From: Psychromonas ossibalaenae ATCC BAA-1528
GTDB taxonomy: Bacteria > Pseudomonadota > Gammaproteobacteria > Enterobacterales > Psychromonadaceae
Assembly: GCF_000381745.1 (NCBI RefSeq)
Contig: NZ_KB906970.1
Location: 62,001 to 126,000 of the forward strand
Direction: 5' to 3'
DNA length: 64,000 nt
The notes under the pieces: model-generated
What the model saw: the letters and a program-made list of their open reading frames with translations, nothing else
The model's database searches: none
What the model was told of the DNA's origin: nothing
Shown: positions 52,270 through 60,303 of the stretch, piece by piece
How positions within the stretch are numbered: the first letter of the stretch is position 1
How the letters are laid out: every line of letters starts with the position of its first letter
Made by a program: the position numbers and the translations under genes

Positions 52270-54558
52270 TTAGATTTTAGCTGTTAAATCTTCCGCAGTA
52301 TCGCCAACCGGCTTTTTAACCAGGCTCTTTTTCAGCAGGTCAAACAGGAACAGAGCCAGCAGCATGCCGCCTAAACCAAACAGTACATCTCCGGGAACAC
52401 GCAGCCAGACTAAGGTTTCAACCAGCGGGCTATGAATCACTTCAGGTGAACGCCCGTACCAGTAACCATTTTCCAGCACCGCGAAGAACTGTGTCAGACC
52501 AACAGGCAGCAGCGACATAAATACCATAGCCGCCAGGCCGATATTTAATGTCCAGAATGCGCCCTTAAGATACTTGTCATTCCAGACTAAGCTGCCGCTG
52601 ATACCACGCAGGCAGAAGAGCATCAGGCCGATACCCAGCATACCGTATACGCCCATAAAGGCCGCATGGGCATGGGTCGCGGTGGTATTTAAACCTTGAA
52701 TAAAGTACAGCGCAATCGGCGGGTTGATAAGAAAACCAAGTACGCCGGCACCTATTAAGTTCCAGAATGCGGTTGCGACAAAAAACATAATCGCCCACTT
52801 GTAACGTACCATCCAGGGAGCTGCGCTGCGCATACGGTAGCTTTCAACTGCTTCAAAACCGATCAAAGCTAACGGGACAACCTCAAGGGCAGAGAAGACA
52901 GCACCCCAGGCGATAACAGATGTCGGTGCACCAGTGAAATACAAGTGATGCAGAGTACCAATCAGACCTCCGGTGAGGAAGATAACAGTGGTGAATAATA
53001 CTGCCGCATTAGCACTGCGTGCGCGAATAAGCCCTAAACGTACCAGCATCAGCGCGATAACAGAGGTTGCAAAGGTTTCAAAGAAGCCTTCCACCCACAG
53101 ATGCACAACCCACCAGCGCCAGTATTCGGCAATCGCTAGATTGGTGTGCTTACCCATGAACAGGCCTGCACCGTAGAATAAACCGATAGCAACACAAGAG
53201 GCGTACAGCACCCAGATAACAGGAGTCATCTGACCCTGTTTTTTAAGTGCCGGACGGATGGCTGCTGTTACCAGGGCCAGCCAGATAAACAGACCGATTA
53301 ACAGCAGGATCTGCCAGACCCGGCCTAGATCGATATATTCATAACCCTGATGACCGAACAGGAAGTTCATATCCAGATCAAAGTACTGCTGAACGCCTAG
53401 CCATTCACCAGCCATAGAGCCGAGAACGATAACAACCAGCGCAGCCCAGAGTATATTTACCCCGATGCGCTGGAATTTTGGTTCATGACCGGACAGTGCT
53501 GGAGCAATATAAAGGCCAGTGCCTAACCAGGCGGTAGCAATCCAGAATACGGCAAGCTGGGTGTGCCAGGTACGTGTGACTGAGTAAGGTAGAATTTCTG
53601 CTAATGGAAAGCCGTAGAAATTTTGTCCTTCAACGGCATAGTGAGCGGTTATGCCGCCGAGCAGAATCTGCAGTAGAAACAGGCCGATTGCGGTAACAAA
53701 ATATTTAGTCACCGCTTTTTGAGATTTAGTGGGTTTAGTGAAAAACAGCGGATCCTGAGCCGCCGGTTTAGGCAGAGGATCGTGCTTAGCGCCGGCATGA
53801 TACCAGACAAGACCGCCGATCCCGGCAATCAGGGTAATGATGCTGAGAATTGACCAGACTATGTTGCTAGATGTTGGTGTATTACCCAGCTGCGGATCAA
53901 ACGGCCAGTTGTTGGTGTAAGTGTAATTCTCATTCGGACGTTCAGTAATCGCGGCCCAGGCGCCCCAGAATAGAAAGGCATTAAGTTTTTCACGGCGCTC
54001 AAGTGAAGGGACCGTCCCTTCTTTCATCGCATACTGCTCTCTAAGTGAAGACAGCTCAGGATCGCTGCCGAATAATGACAGGTAATGAGCTGCCACCTGT
54101 TTAATTGCGGCTGCACGTGCCGCAGACAGGCTGATTTCAGCCACACCATTTTCCTGTAATGCAATACTGTTATGACGCATATCATTGCGCAGTGCCAGCT
54201 CTAAGCCTGCTTGAACTTCGCTGTCGAGTGCATCAAACGGCTGCTGGTAGCGCTGCTGAGCCGTTATATTAAGCCAGGCCTGTGCTTCACGATGCAGCCA
54301 GTCTGCCGTCCAGTCCGGTGCGACATAAGAACCGTGTCCCCAAACGGAACCAAGCTGATGCCCGCCCATTGAACGCCAGACCAGCTGGCCCTGCTCAATA
54401 TCATTTTTAGTGAATATAATCTGCCCGTTTAGATCAACATAGGCGTTCGGGATTGGGGGTTTTTCCCGATAGATATCACTGCCTAAACTTAGCAGTACCG
54501 TGAAGGAAGCAATCAGTACAGCAAGCAGTGCTATTGCGGTGATTTTATTTCTACTCAT
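52270..54558 (-). CDS. norZ: Quinol-dependent nitric oxide reductase (qNOR)
   Basis: A 762-residue single-subunit NO reductase. The N-terminal extension (YVDLNGQIIFTKNDIEQGQLVWRSMGGHQLGSVWGHGSYVAPDW, described in part) replaces cytochrome NorC, and the catalytic heme-copper-oxidase-like part holds conserved His motifs (RTWHTQLAVFWIATAWLGTGL, WWVVHLWVEGFFE, HHLYFTG, THAHAAFMGVYG). It reduces NO to N2O with quinol electrons, a detoxification role here because no denitrification genes are adjacent. The ATG at 54558 with gagagg site is chosen over an upstream start at 54600. NorR-type sites and a sigma-54-like promoter lie upstream. Confidence 0.95.
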   Translation of the reverse strand: MSRNKITAIALLAVLIASFTVLLSLGSDIYREKPPIPNAYVDLNGQIIFTKNDIEQGQLVWRSMGGHQLGSVWGHGSYVAPDWTADWLHREAQAWLNITAQQRYQQPFDALDSEVQAGLELALRNDMRHNSIALQENGVAEISLSAARAAAIKQVAAHYLSLFGSDPELSSLREQYAMKEGTVPSLERREKLNAFLFWGAWAAITERPNENYTYTNNWPFDPQLGNTPTSSNIVWSILSIITLIAGIGGLVWYHAGAKHDPLPKPAAQDPLFFTKPTKSQKAVTKYFVTAIGLFLLQILLGGITAHYAVEGQNFYGFPLAEILPYSVTRTWHTQLAVFWIATAWLGTGLYIAPALSGHEPKFQRIGVNILWAALVVIVLGSMAGEWLGVQQYFDLDMNFLFGHQGYEYIDLGRVWQILLLIGLFIWLALVTAAIRPALKKQGQMTPVIWVLYASCVAIGLFYGAGLFMGKHTNLAIAEYWRWWVVHLWVEGFFETFATSVIALMLVRLGLIRARSANAAVLFTTVIFLTGGLIGTLHHLYFTGAPTSVIAWGAVFSALEVVPLALIGFEAVESYRMRSAAPWMVRYKWAIMFFVATAFWNLIGAGVLGFLINPPIALYFIQGLNTTATHAHAAFMGVYGMLGIGLMLFCLRGISGSLVWNDKYLKGAFWTLNIGLAAMVFMSLLPVGLTQFFAVLENGYWYGRSPEVIHSPLVETLVWLRVPGDVLFGLGGMLLALFLFDLLKKSLVKKPVGDTAEDLTAKI

Positions 54559-54601
54559 AATCCTCTCCATAGGTTTATTCTTATAATCGATGCTGCACAT
54601 A

Positions 54602-54619
54602 TATCAATATACATGCCAA
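54602..54619 (-). promoter_or_regulatory. Sigma-54-like promoter for the NO reductase gene
   Basis: On the minus strand TTGGCATGTATATTGATA aligns with TGGCAC-N5-TTGC: TGGCAT, N5, TTGA, keeping the GG but with TTGAT instead of TTGCA at -12. It is 45-60 bases upstream of the start codon and downstream of the three NorR-type sites, as needed for enhancer-driven activation. Confidence 0.6.
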
Positions 54620-54671
54620 TGTGTAAATTGTTGTATTGAAAGGATTATGTTGATGATTTATTAGAGATTTC

Positions 54672-54728
54672 TGTCAAAAGGACAGTTGTTTTTATTGTCC
54701 AAATGACAGTTGTTTGTCATATTGACAG
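54672..54728 (-). promoter_or_regulatory. Three NorR-type enhancer sites
   Basis: Three copies of TGTC-N5-GACA occur at 54672-54684, 54697-54709 and 54716-54728. Each fits GT-N7-AC, the core of the NorR binding site, and the third is the exact GTCA-TAT-TGAC inverted repeat. E. coli norVW and Ralstonia norAB each have three such sites. No norR gene is in the window. Confidence 0.75.
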
Positions 54729-54831
54729 TGTGAGGGGGGAGTAGTAATTGTATTGCTGGAGTCGCGAAGGAATTAAAAGAATATTGTATCGGCAGGTGTT
54801 TTAACTAAGATCTTTGTTTAAGGCAAAGAGA

Positions 54832-54855
54832 AAGCCGACCTGTAAGTGTCGGCTT
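54832..54855 (-). terminator. Terminator for the 60-residue gene
   Basis: Perfect stem AAGCCGAC 54832-54839 / 54848-54855, followed on the minus strand by TTTCTCTTT. It supports a real minus-strand gene just upstream. Confidence 0.75.
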
Positions 54856-54862
54856 GCTATGG

Positions 54863-55045
54863 TTAATGAGGATGGAAGTAGTATTTATGATCTTTATCAT
54901 CGATATAAACATGTACCTCTCCTCTTGGTTTTACTTTCCTTCGGTCAGCTTTTGCCTGCTGTTTTAATTTATCTTCCATGGCTTCAAAAAATAGCTCTTC
55001 AGCCGCCTGGTCCCTTAAAATCAGGGTTTCAATAAAGTCGTACAT
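54863..55045 (-). CDS. Small hypothetical protein, 60 residues
   Basis: MYDFIETLILRDQAAEELFF followed by a charged helix and a C-terminus with HVYIDDKDHKYYFHPH. No membrane segment. An aaagg site is eight bases before the ATG and a terminator follows the stop, which favours this frame over the plus-strand ORF covering the same bases. Function unknown; the His/Asp-rich tail might bind metal. Confidence 0.6.
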   Translation of the reverse strand: MYDFIETLILRDQAAEELFFEAMEDKLKQQAKADRRKVKPRGEVHVYIDDKDHKYYFHPH

Positions 55046-55312
55046 AAAAATAACCTTTTATAACTCCACACTATTAATTTTAGCTTATAAACACAGATCC
55101 CGCGTTATTTCACAGAAGATGAGAACAGCGCAGAATGTGATTTTAACTTATTGAAATTAAGTTGTTTATTTATTTGCTTCTATAAAACAGGAAAGGTAAA
55201 GGCACGGATCTGATTTATTGCGGATATTTGTTTATTTGAGGGCAGATAAATTAATGCCTCTGCACTGCAGCTAAAGGCATTTTTCAGTAATGGATTCTAC
55301 AGTCAGCTGCTT

Positions 55313-56443
55313 TTAATCTAACAGCACTCTTGCATTATCACCTTGTTCATAAATTAAAAGACTGACGGTTGAGAGTGATTTAATTTCCTTTAAACTGACA
55401 GTTAAACTGTGGTTGCCGCGGCTGACATTGTTTTTTAAGCGTTCCAGTATTTTTTCAATCTCCAGCAGCTCTAATTTAGCTTTGGGTACTCTTGTTCTGA
55501 CAAAGTTAAACCATTTATCACTCATGTTTCTGCTGACCTTGGCAATAACTTCTCTATTGGTAATTGTAAAGGCTTTATCTAATGCGCCGCCGTCACGCAG
55601 TATGTCATAGATGATATGGCCGTTTTTTTTGGCCGCCATCATGTTCTGCGTATTAAGCTGCAGCTCGCCAATGTGCCCGTTACTGGTTTTAAGAAAGAAC
55701 TTGATATCTTTATACCCGGCAGCCGTTGCACCGCAGTTATATTTGGCATTTGCCCCTTTACCTGTGCCGTACCTGTCTTTCATTGATGACTGAAAATGCT
55801 GCAGTTCGGTAAATTCTTTGGTTAATGAGATCATGGCTTTAGCGGCAGTCATATCTTCGATATTTTCAAAAATAATGGTCATTCTGGCCGCATCTTTAAG
55901 ATCACCGATATCATAGCTTCTTTTGCGGTTGGTTATTTTGTCTAATGCACCGTGGAAATCTTTAACGCCGAAATAAGCGCCTGGAGGCTGTTTAACTATA
56001 CCGTTACATACTGATGCTATCTGAACGGCGTATTCTTTTAATTCTTCCTGTGCTTCAATGGTTTCCTGAAACATCATGAATAACTGTTTTCTTTTTAACT
56101 GGGTATTGGCAATCTGATTATGGGATTTAAAATCAAGCGTCTGGTTTTGTCTTTTTTCTTTGCAGTCCTGCTCCAGGTAATTAGCTAAAGAGTTCTTATT
56201 AGTCATAATGTCGAGCATTGACTGATCCTGCTTTTTATTCGCAAGGTCCGCATATTGATAAGAATTAATTTTATCTTTTAACTTCTGCAGTTTGACCTGG
56301 TAGTTTTTGTTATTAACTAATCTGAACCCCTGAGACATTCGCCCCTGCAGGTTAATCTTTTCCATTACCGCGGCTTTATTTTTTTTAACTCTCTGTTGTT
56401 CTATGGTTATTTCTTCAAATGATGGATTGTCAGATAACGGCAT
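55313..56443 (-). CDS. Hypothetical protein with RelA/SpoT-like core
   Basis: A 376-residue soluble protein. The N-terminal 150 residues are helical and rich in K, Q and N. From about residue 155 to 285 the pattern resembles RelA/SpoT-type nucleotidyltransferase domains found in small alarmone synthetases and polymorphic toxins: PGAYFGVKDFHGALDKI, then DLKDAARMTIIF (181-192), DRY (223-225), GYKDIK (243-248), GHIGELQLNT with Glu260, and KNGHIIYDILR with His276. The active-site pattern is recognised by eye only. There is no signal peptide and no spike or PAAR fusion. A strong aggag site precedes the ATG. The next upstream gene on the same strand is LETM1-like, 230 bases away. Confidence 0.7.
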   Translation of the reverse strand: MPLSDNPSFEEITIEQQRVKKNKAAVMEKINLQGRMSQGFRLVNNKNYQVKLQKLKDKINSYQYADLANKKQDQSMLDIMTNKNSLANYLEQDCKEKRQNQTLDFKSHNQIANTQLKRKQLFMMFQETIEAQEELKEYAVQIASVCNGIVKQPPGAYFGVKDFHGALDKITNRKRSYDIGDLKDAARMTIIFENIEDMTAAKAMISLTKEFTELQHFQSSMKDRYGTGKGANAKYNCGATAAGYKDIKFFLKTSNGHIGELQLNTQNMMAAKKNGHIIYDILRDGGALDKAFTITNREVIAKVSRNMSDKWFNFVRTRVPKAKLELLEIEKILERLKNNVSRGNHSLTVSLKEIKSLSTVSLLIYEQGDNARVLLD

Positions 56444-56673
56444 CGCTTTACTCCTAATTATTCCGTTAATTATTTCATATCAGCACTTTATAAGGGTACA
56501 GGAAGAACAGATGCTTTTTTGCTATGTTGTGCATCTAATGCTTATATATTTTATTCTGGCAAAATAACGGTTGTGAAACCATAGGCTGGTGCACACTTTG
56601 TTATTGAAGTTGTTACATTTAGTTGTTATTTCAAGTAATTGAGCAATGAATAGCCTGGTCTACCGCGTGTATT

Positions 56674-57030
56674 TTACTTTTCCGAGTCTTTATTAAATGA
56701 ACTCGGCAGTACATCAACACCAACAATTTTACCCAGCTTAACGATTAAAGGTATGGTGAGCGGGGCGAAAGGTAATACAGCAAACATACCTAGTCCTAAT
56801 CCTTTTAAGATGTCTGCAAACTGTTTATTGGCCGCCTGCATCTCTTCCTGCGTAGCTTGTTTTTTCGTATAACGTTTATAGGTGAGCAGCATCTCTTTGG
56901 TTTCCCGCTTTTCCTGCGCTAATGCACCTTTCAAAACCAGCAGGTCACGTTTTAAACGCAACCAGAAACGTCGTCTGCCAATGCGTAAAACACGGACAGG
57001 TGCTTTATATATATGAGGGTATATTTTCAT
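56674..57030 (-). CDS. LETM1-like domain protein
   Basis: A 118-residue protein. A basic N-terminus leads into ETKEMLLTYKRYTKKQATQEE and the pattern ADILKGLGLGMFAVLPFAPL, then IPLIVKLGKIVGVDVLPSSF, which matches the core of LETM1-like domains found in small bacterial proteins. One hydrophobic segment may enter the membrane. Its role in bacteria is not defined. Confidence 0.7.
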   Translation of the reverse strand: MKIYPHIYKAPVRVLRIGRRRFWLRLKRDLLVLKGALAQEKRETKEMLLTYKRYTKKQATQEEMQAANKQFADILKGLGLGMFAVLPFAPLTIPLIVKLGKIVGVDVLPSSFNKDSEK

Positions 57031-57404
57031 AGCAGAATTGTCTCATAGGGATCGCTAAAGCGATATCTTTTAAAAACAGCAATGCTTAATAAATAGTCTC
57101 AATTCTCTCTAACTGCGAATTTCACATTTGCTGAATCGATTCACTCTTTGCGATGTCAGCCAAGTTTTGAATGGTTTTTTATCGGTTTCTCTAATTAAGA
57201 TCACATAAACCCCTCTATGAACTTGTTGCTGTCAGCTAGATGCTCATAAAATCCGCAAAATAACACTACATATTGGGTAGTGTTATTTGTCTGTGTAGAG
57301 CAGTTCACGGCTCAGGCATCTAGCTATTATCAGCTTCAGTGCTAGAAATTAACAATTTTGACCGCGGTAGACAGCCTGTAATTTAACTCAGTGATGGAAT
57401 AATT
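57031..57404. other. 374-bp intergenic region with nested inverted repeats
   Basis: No ORF. It contains an outer perfect inverted repeat AGCTAGATGC 57234-57243 / GCATCTAGCT 57316-57325 enclosing a 12-bp inverted repeat 57258-57269 / 57277-57288 (AAATAACACTAC). The divergent promoters for the LETM1-like and GH32 genes must lie here, and one of the repeats may be an operator for sucrose control. No ScrR gene is adjacent. Confidence 0.65.
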
Positions 57405-58874
57405 ATGATTAACGATGTACAAAAAGCGAACCAGATACTTGCACTGAAAACTGCAGAAATTAACTGCTGTCACCGTCCCGGTTTTCATATTTCACCACCC
57501 GCCGGCTGGCTTAATGATCCTAACGGCTTGTGTTTTCATAATGGCACGTATCATGCGTTTTATCAGCATCACCCTTTTTCTGAAAACTGGGGGCCGATGC
57601 ACTGGGGGCATGTTACTTCCACAGATATGGTGCATTGGCAGCATCAGTCTGTGGCATTGGCTCCGGGTGAGGAGGGGGCCTGTTTTTCAGGTTCTGCTGT
57701 TAGTGATGGTGAACAGCTGGCTCTTTTCTATACCGGCAGTATCTGGTTAGGAGAAGAGGGCGATGATTCGCAGATGCGCCAGGTACAGTGTCTAGCAACA
57801 AGCCGAGACGGACTTATTTTTGAAAAACAGGGCATTGTTATGCCGCTGCCGCCTAAAAACGGCATGATTCATTTCCGAGATCCTAAAGTGTGGCGTGAAG
57901 AAAACAGATGGCACATGGTTGTTGGTATGCGCGATGGTGAAACCGGACAGATCGGTTATTACCAGTCAGATGACCTGCATGAATGGTCTTTTATCAGTGT
58001 GCTTGCTGAAGCAGATAAATCAATGGGGTTTATGTGGGAATGCCCGGATTTTTTCAGCATGGCAGGAAAACAGGTTCTTATCTGTTCCCCACAGGGGATG
58101 CAGGCTTCGGGTTATGATAACCGCAGCCTTTTTCAAAATGGTTATATGGTTGGTCAGTTTGATAAAGAGCAGGGCACTTTTACTTTTGATAAGTTTGAAG
58201 AGCTGGATCATGGCCATGATTTTTATGCACTACAGACATTTACAGCAGCCGATGGGCGTCGTGTGGGCATTGCCTGGATGGATATGTGGGAAAGTAATAT
58301 GCCTACACAGAAAAAAGGCTGGGCGGGAGCGCTTACACTGCCGCGTGAACTGCAGTTAGATGCCGACAATAAACTGCGCCAGATACCGGTGGTTGAACTG
58401 CAGTCTTTGCGTTGTGAGAAGCTAAATCCAGTTTGCCGCAAGAGTATTAATAATGAAGTTCAGTTTATCGGTATTCAGGAAGAAATGCTGGAACTGAAAA
58501 TTTGTTTCTCGCTGGCACAGGCTGGTGCCGAGCGTTTTGGATTGATGCTGCGGTGCGGTGAGACTCCCTTTGAACAGACGCTGATTGGTTATGATGCCAT
58601 GGCCGGGCGGGTATTTATTGATAGAAATTTATCTGGTCAGAATATGCAGGGGGTACGCAGTGCTGCCGTTGACGCACTTGACGGCGTTATTGAACTGCAT
58701 ATTTTCCTGGACAGGTCATCCGTTGAAATATTTGTTAATCAGGGGGAAGCTGCATTAACCAGCCGAATCTATCCAAGTCAGTCCAGTCTGGATGTTAAGG
58801 TTTTTGCTGAAAACGGCCGGGTTGATATTGAGCAGTTTTCCGCATGGCGTCTGCAGGATATATGGAATAAATAA
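57405..58874 (+). CDS. scrB: Sucrose-6-phosphate hydrolase / beta-fructofuranosidase (GH32)
   Basis: A 489-residue GH32 enzyme without signal peptide. The nucleophile motif WLNDPNG (Asp38), the RDPK transition-state stabiliser near residue 158 and the acid/base WECPD (Glu212) are all present, followed by a beta-sandwich domain with DRSSVEIFVNQGEAALTSR. It hydrolyses sucrose or sucrose-6-phosphate in the cytoplasm. No sucrose PTS, permease or ScrR lies in this window, so it may be an orphan or part of a split regulon. Confidence 0.92.
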   Translation: MINDVQKANQILALKTAEINCCHRPGFHISPPAGWLNDPNGLCFHNGTYHAFYQHHPFSENWGPMHWGHVTSTDMVHWQHQSVALAPGEEGACFSGSAVSDGEQLALFYTGSIWLGEEGDDSQMRQVQCLATSRDGLIFEKQGIVMPLPPKNGMIHFRDPKVWREENRWHMVVGMRDGETGQIGYYQSDDLHEWSFISVLAEADKSMGFMWECPDFFSMAGKQVLICSPQGMQASGYDNRSLFQNGYMVGQFDKEQGTFTFDKFEELDHGHDFYALQTFTAADGRRVGIAWMDMWESNMPTQKKGWAGALTLPRELQLDADNKLRQIPVVELQSLRCEKLNPVCRKSINNEVQFIGIQEEMLELKICFSLAQAGAERFGLMLRCGETPFEQTLIGYDAMAGRVFIDRNLSGQNMQGVRSAAVDALDGVIELHIFLDRSSVEIFVNQGEAALTSRIYPSQSSLDVKVFAENGRVDIEQFSAWRLQDIWNK

Positions 58875-58881
58875 TAATTAA

Positions 58882-58907
58882 GCAGGACTGCTTAAGTGCA
58901 GTCCTGC
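58882..58907 (+). terminator. Hairpin after scrB-type gene
   Basis: Perfect stem GCAGGACTGC 58882-58891 / 58898-58907 with a 6-base loop, followed by ATTACAAT. Fits the end of the scrB transcript although the T-run is poor. Confidence 0.65.
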
Positions 58908-59110
58908 ATTACAATCTTACCTGCCTTACAACAAAGCGTTTCTTATTACCTCCAGTTTAGACATTGTTTTTCATCTCTTTGATCTGTATCAGGTAATGCT
59001 TTGCCGCTCTACTTGTGGAAAAGGCACCCAGAGACAATACTTAAATGCTGCTTATCACCTGCGTCGAGCTGTTTCTGACGTAAATTTTTGATTTAAAAAC
59101 AGGAATTAAT

Positions 59111-60277
59111 ATGTTTCAAATTAGAACTTATAATCAGATTGCCAGCATCGGCCTGGATAATTTTAGCCGTGATAACTATGAAGTTGCGAGTACACTTAGT
59201 CTGCCGGATGCGCTGGTACTGCGCAGCTTCAAACTGCATGATGAGCCTTTACCTGATTCTGTCAAAGCCGTTGCCCGAGCCGGAGCCGGGGTTAATAATA
59301 TCCCCGTTGAAAAATGCTCACAGAAAGGTATTGTCGTTTTTAATACGCCGGGCGCGAATGCCAATGCCGTTAAAGAGCTGGTACTGCTGGCTATGCTGCT
59401 TTGCTCTCGAGGTGCTGTTGAAGGTATTAACCACTGCCGGGCTTTAACTGATGTTTGCGATGATAAAATAGGTGCTGAGCTTGAGCTGGCTAAAAAACAG
59501 TTTAAGGGCAGTGAAATAGCCGCTAAAACATTAGGGGTTGTCGGCCTGGGGGCAATTGGCGCTAATGTTGCCAATATGGGCATCGATCTAGGCATGAATG
59601 TGGTTGGTTATGATCCGGCTATCTCAATTGATGCGGCATGGCGTTTATCCAGCAAAATAGAGAAAATGGAAAACCTGCACTCGCTGCTGGCACGCTGTGA
59701 TTATATTACGCTGCATATCCCGGCGGTGGAAGCGACTAAAAATCTGATCAACAGCGAAGCACTGGCACATATCAAAGAAGGATCCTGTCTGCTTAACTTT
59801 GCCCGTGGTGAAGTGTGTGATGCGCAGGCTGTTACTGCAGCGCTTGACAGCGGCAGGCTGCTCCATTTTGCCACAGACTTTCCAACGGCCGCTATGATTC
59901 ATCGTGAAGACGTTATCCCTATGCCCCACCTCGGCGCAAGCACCGAAGAGGCTGAAGATAACTGCGCGATAATGGCTTGTAACCAGTTAATTGAGTTTCT
60001 TGAAAACGGAAATATTAAAAACTCAGTTAACTTTCCGCCGATCAGCCTGGAGCGAAATACCCCGTACCGGATCACCTTTGTTAATGAAAATGTCGCCGGG
60101 GTATTAGGTAATGTGCTTTCTATTCTGGCGGATAAAAATGTCAACGTGACAGATATGATGAATAAAAGCCGTAATAATATCGGTTATAACATCATCGATC
60201 TGGAAAGCGAACCGCAGGATGAACTCATTGAAGCTATCCGTAAAGTCGAACATGTTATTGCTGTGCGTTCTTTGTAA
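59111..60277 (+). CDS. D-3-phosphoglycerate dehydrogenase family protein
   Basis: A 388-residue dehydrogenase. Substrate domain with ARAGAGVNNIPVEKCSQKGI, NAD-binding GVVGLGAIGANVANMG, catalytic Arg in NFARGEVCD, His in MPHLGASTEEAE, and a C-terminal ACT domain (YRITFVNENVAGVLGNVLS). It oxidises 3-phosphoglycerate, the first step to serine. This shorter form resembles that of Firmicutes or Bacteroidetes more than the 410-residue E. coli SerA and may be acquired. It is convergent with arsJ and separated from it by a shared hairpin. A link to the arsenate module, which also works on 3-phosphoglycerate chemistry, is possible. Confidence 0.87.
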   Translation: MFQIRTYNQIASIGLDNFSRDNYEVASTLSLPDALVLRSFKLHDEPLPDSVKAVARAGAGVNNIPVEKCSQKGIVVFNTPGANANAVKELVLLAMLLCSRGAVEGINHCRALTDVCDDKIGAELELAKKQFKGSEIAAKTLGVVGLGAIGANVANMGIDLGMNVVGYDPAISIDAAWRLSSKIEKMENLHSLLARCDYITLHIPAVEATKNLINSEALAHIKEGSCLLNFARGEVCDAQAVTAALDSGRLLHFATDFPTAAMIHREDVIPMPHLGASTEEAEDNCAIMACNQLIEFLENGNIKNSVNFPPISLERNTPYRITFVNENVAGVLGNVLSILADKNVNVTDMMNKSRNNIGYNIIDLESEPQDELIEAIRKVEHVIAVRSL

Positions 60278-60280
60278 AAA

Positions 60281-60303
60281 GCAGGGAGCATTATGCTCCC
60301 TGC
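60281..60303. terminator. Shared terminator between convergent PGDH and arsJ genes
   Basis: Perfect stem GCAGGGAGCAT 60281-60291 / ATGCTCCCTGC 60293-60303 with a one-base centre. It overlaps the last codons of arsJ (stop at 60291-60293), so the arsJ C-terminus forms half of the hairpin. T-rich sequence precedes and follows. Confidence 0.8.

Noticed and set aside
54814-55035. Plus-strand ORF of 73 codons
   Set aside because: It begins inside a hairpin and has no ribosome site; the minus-strand ORF covering the same bases has a ribosome site and a terminator.
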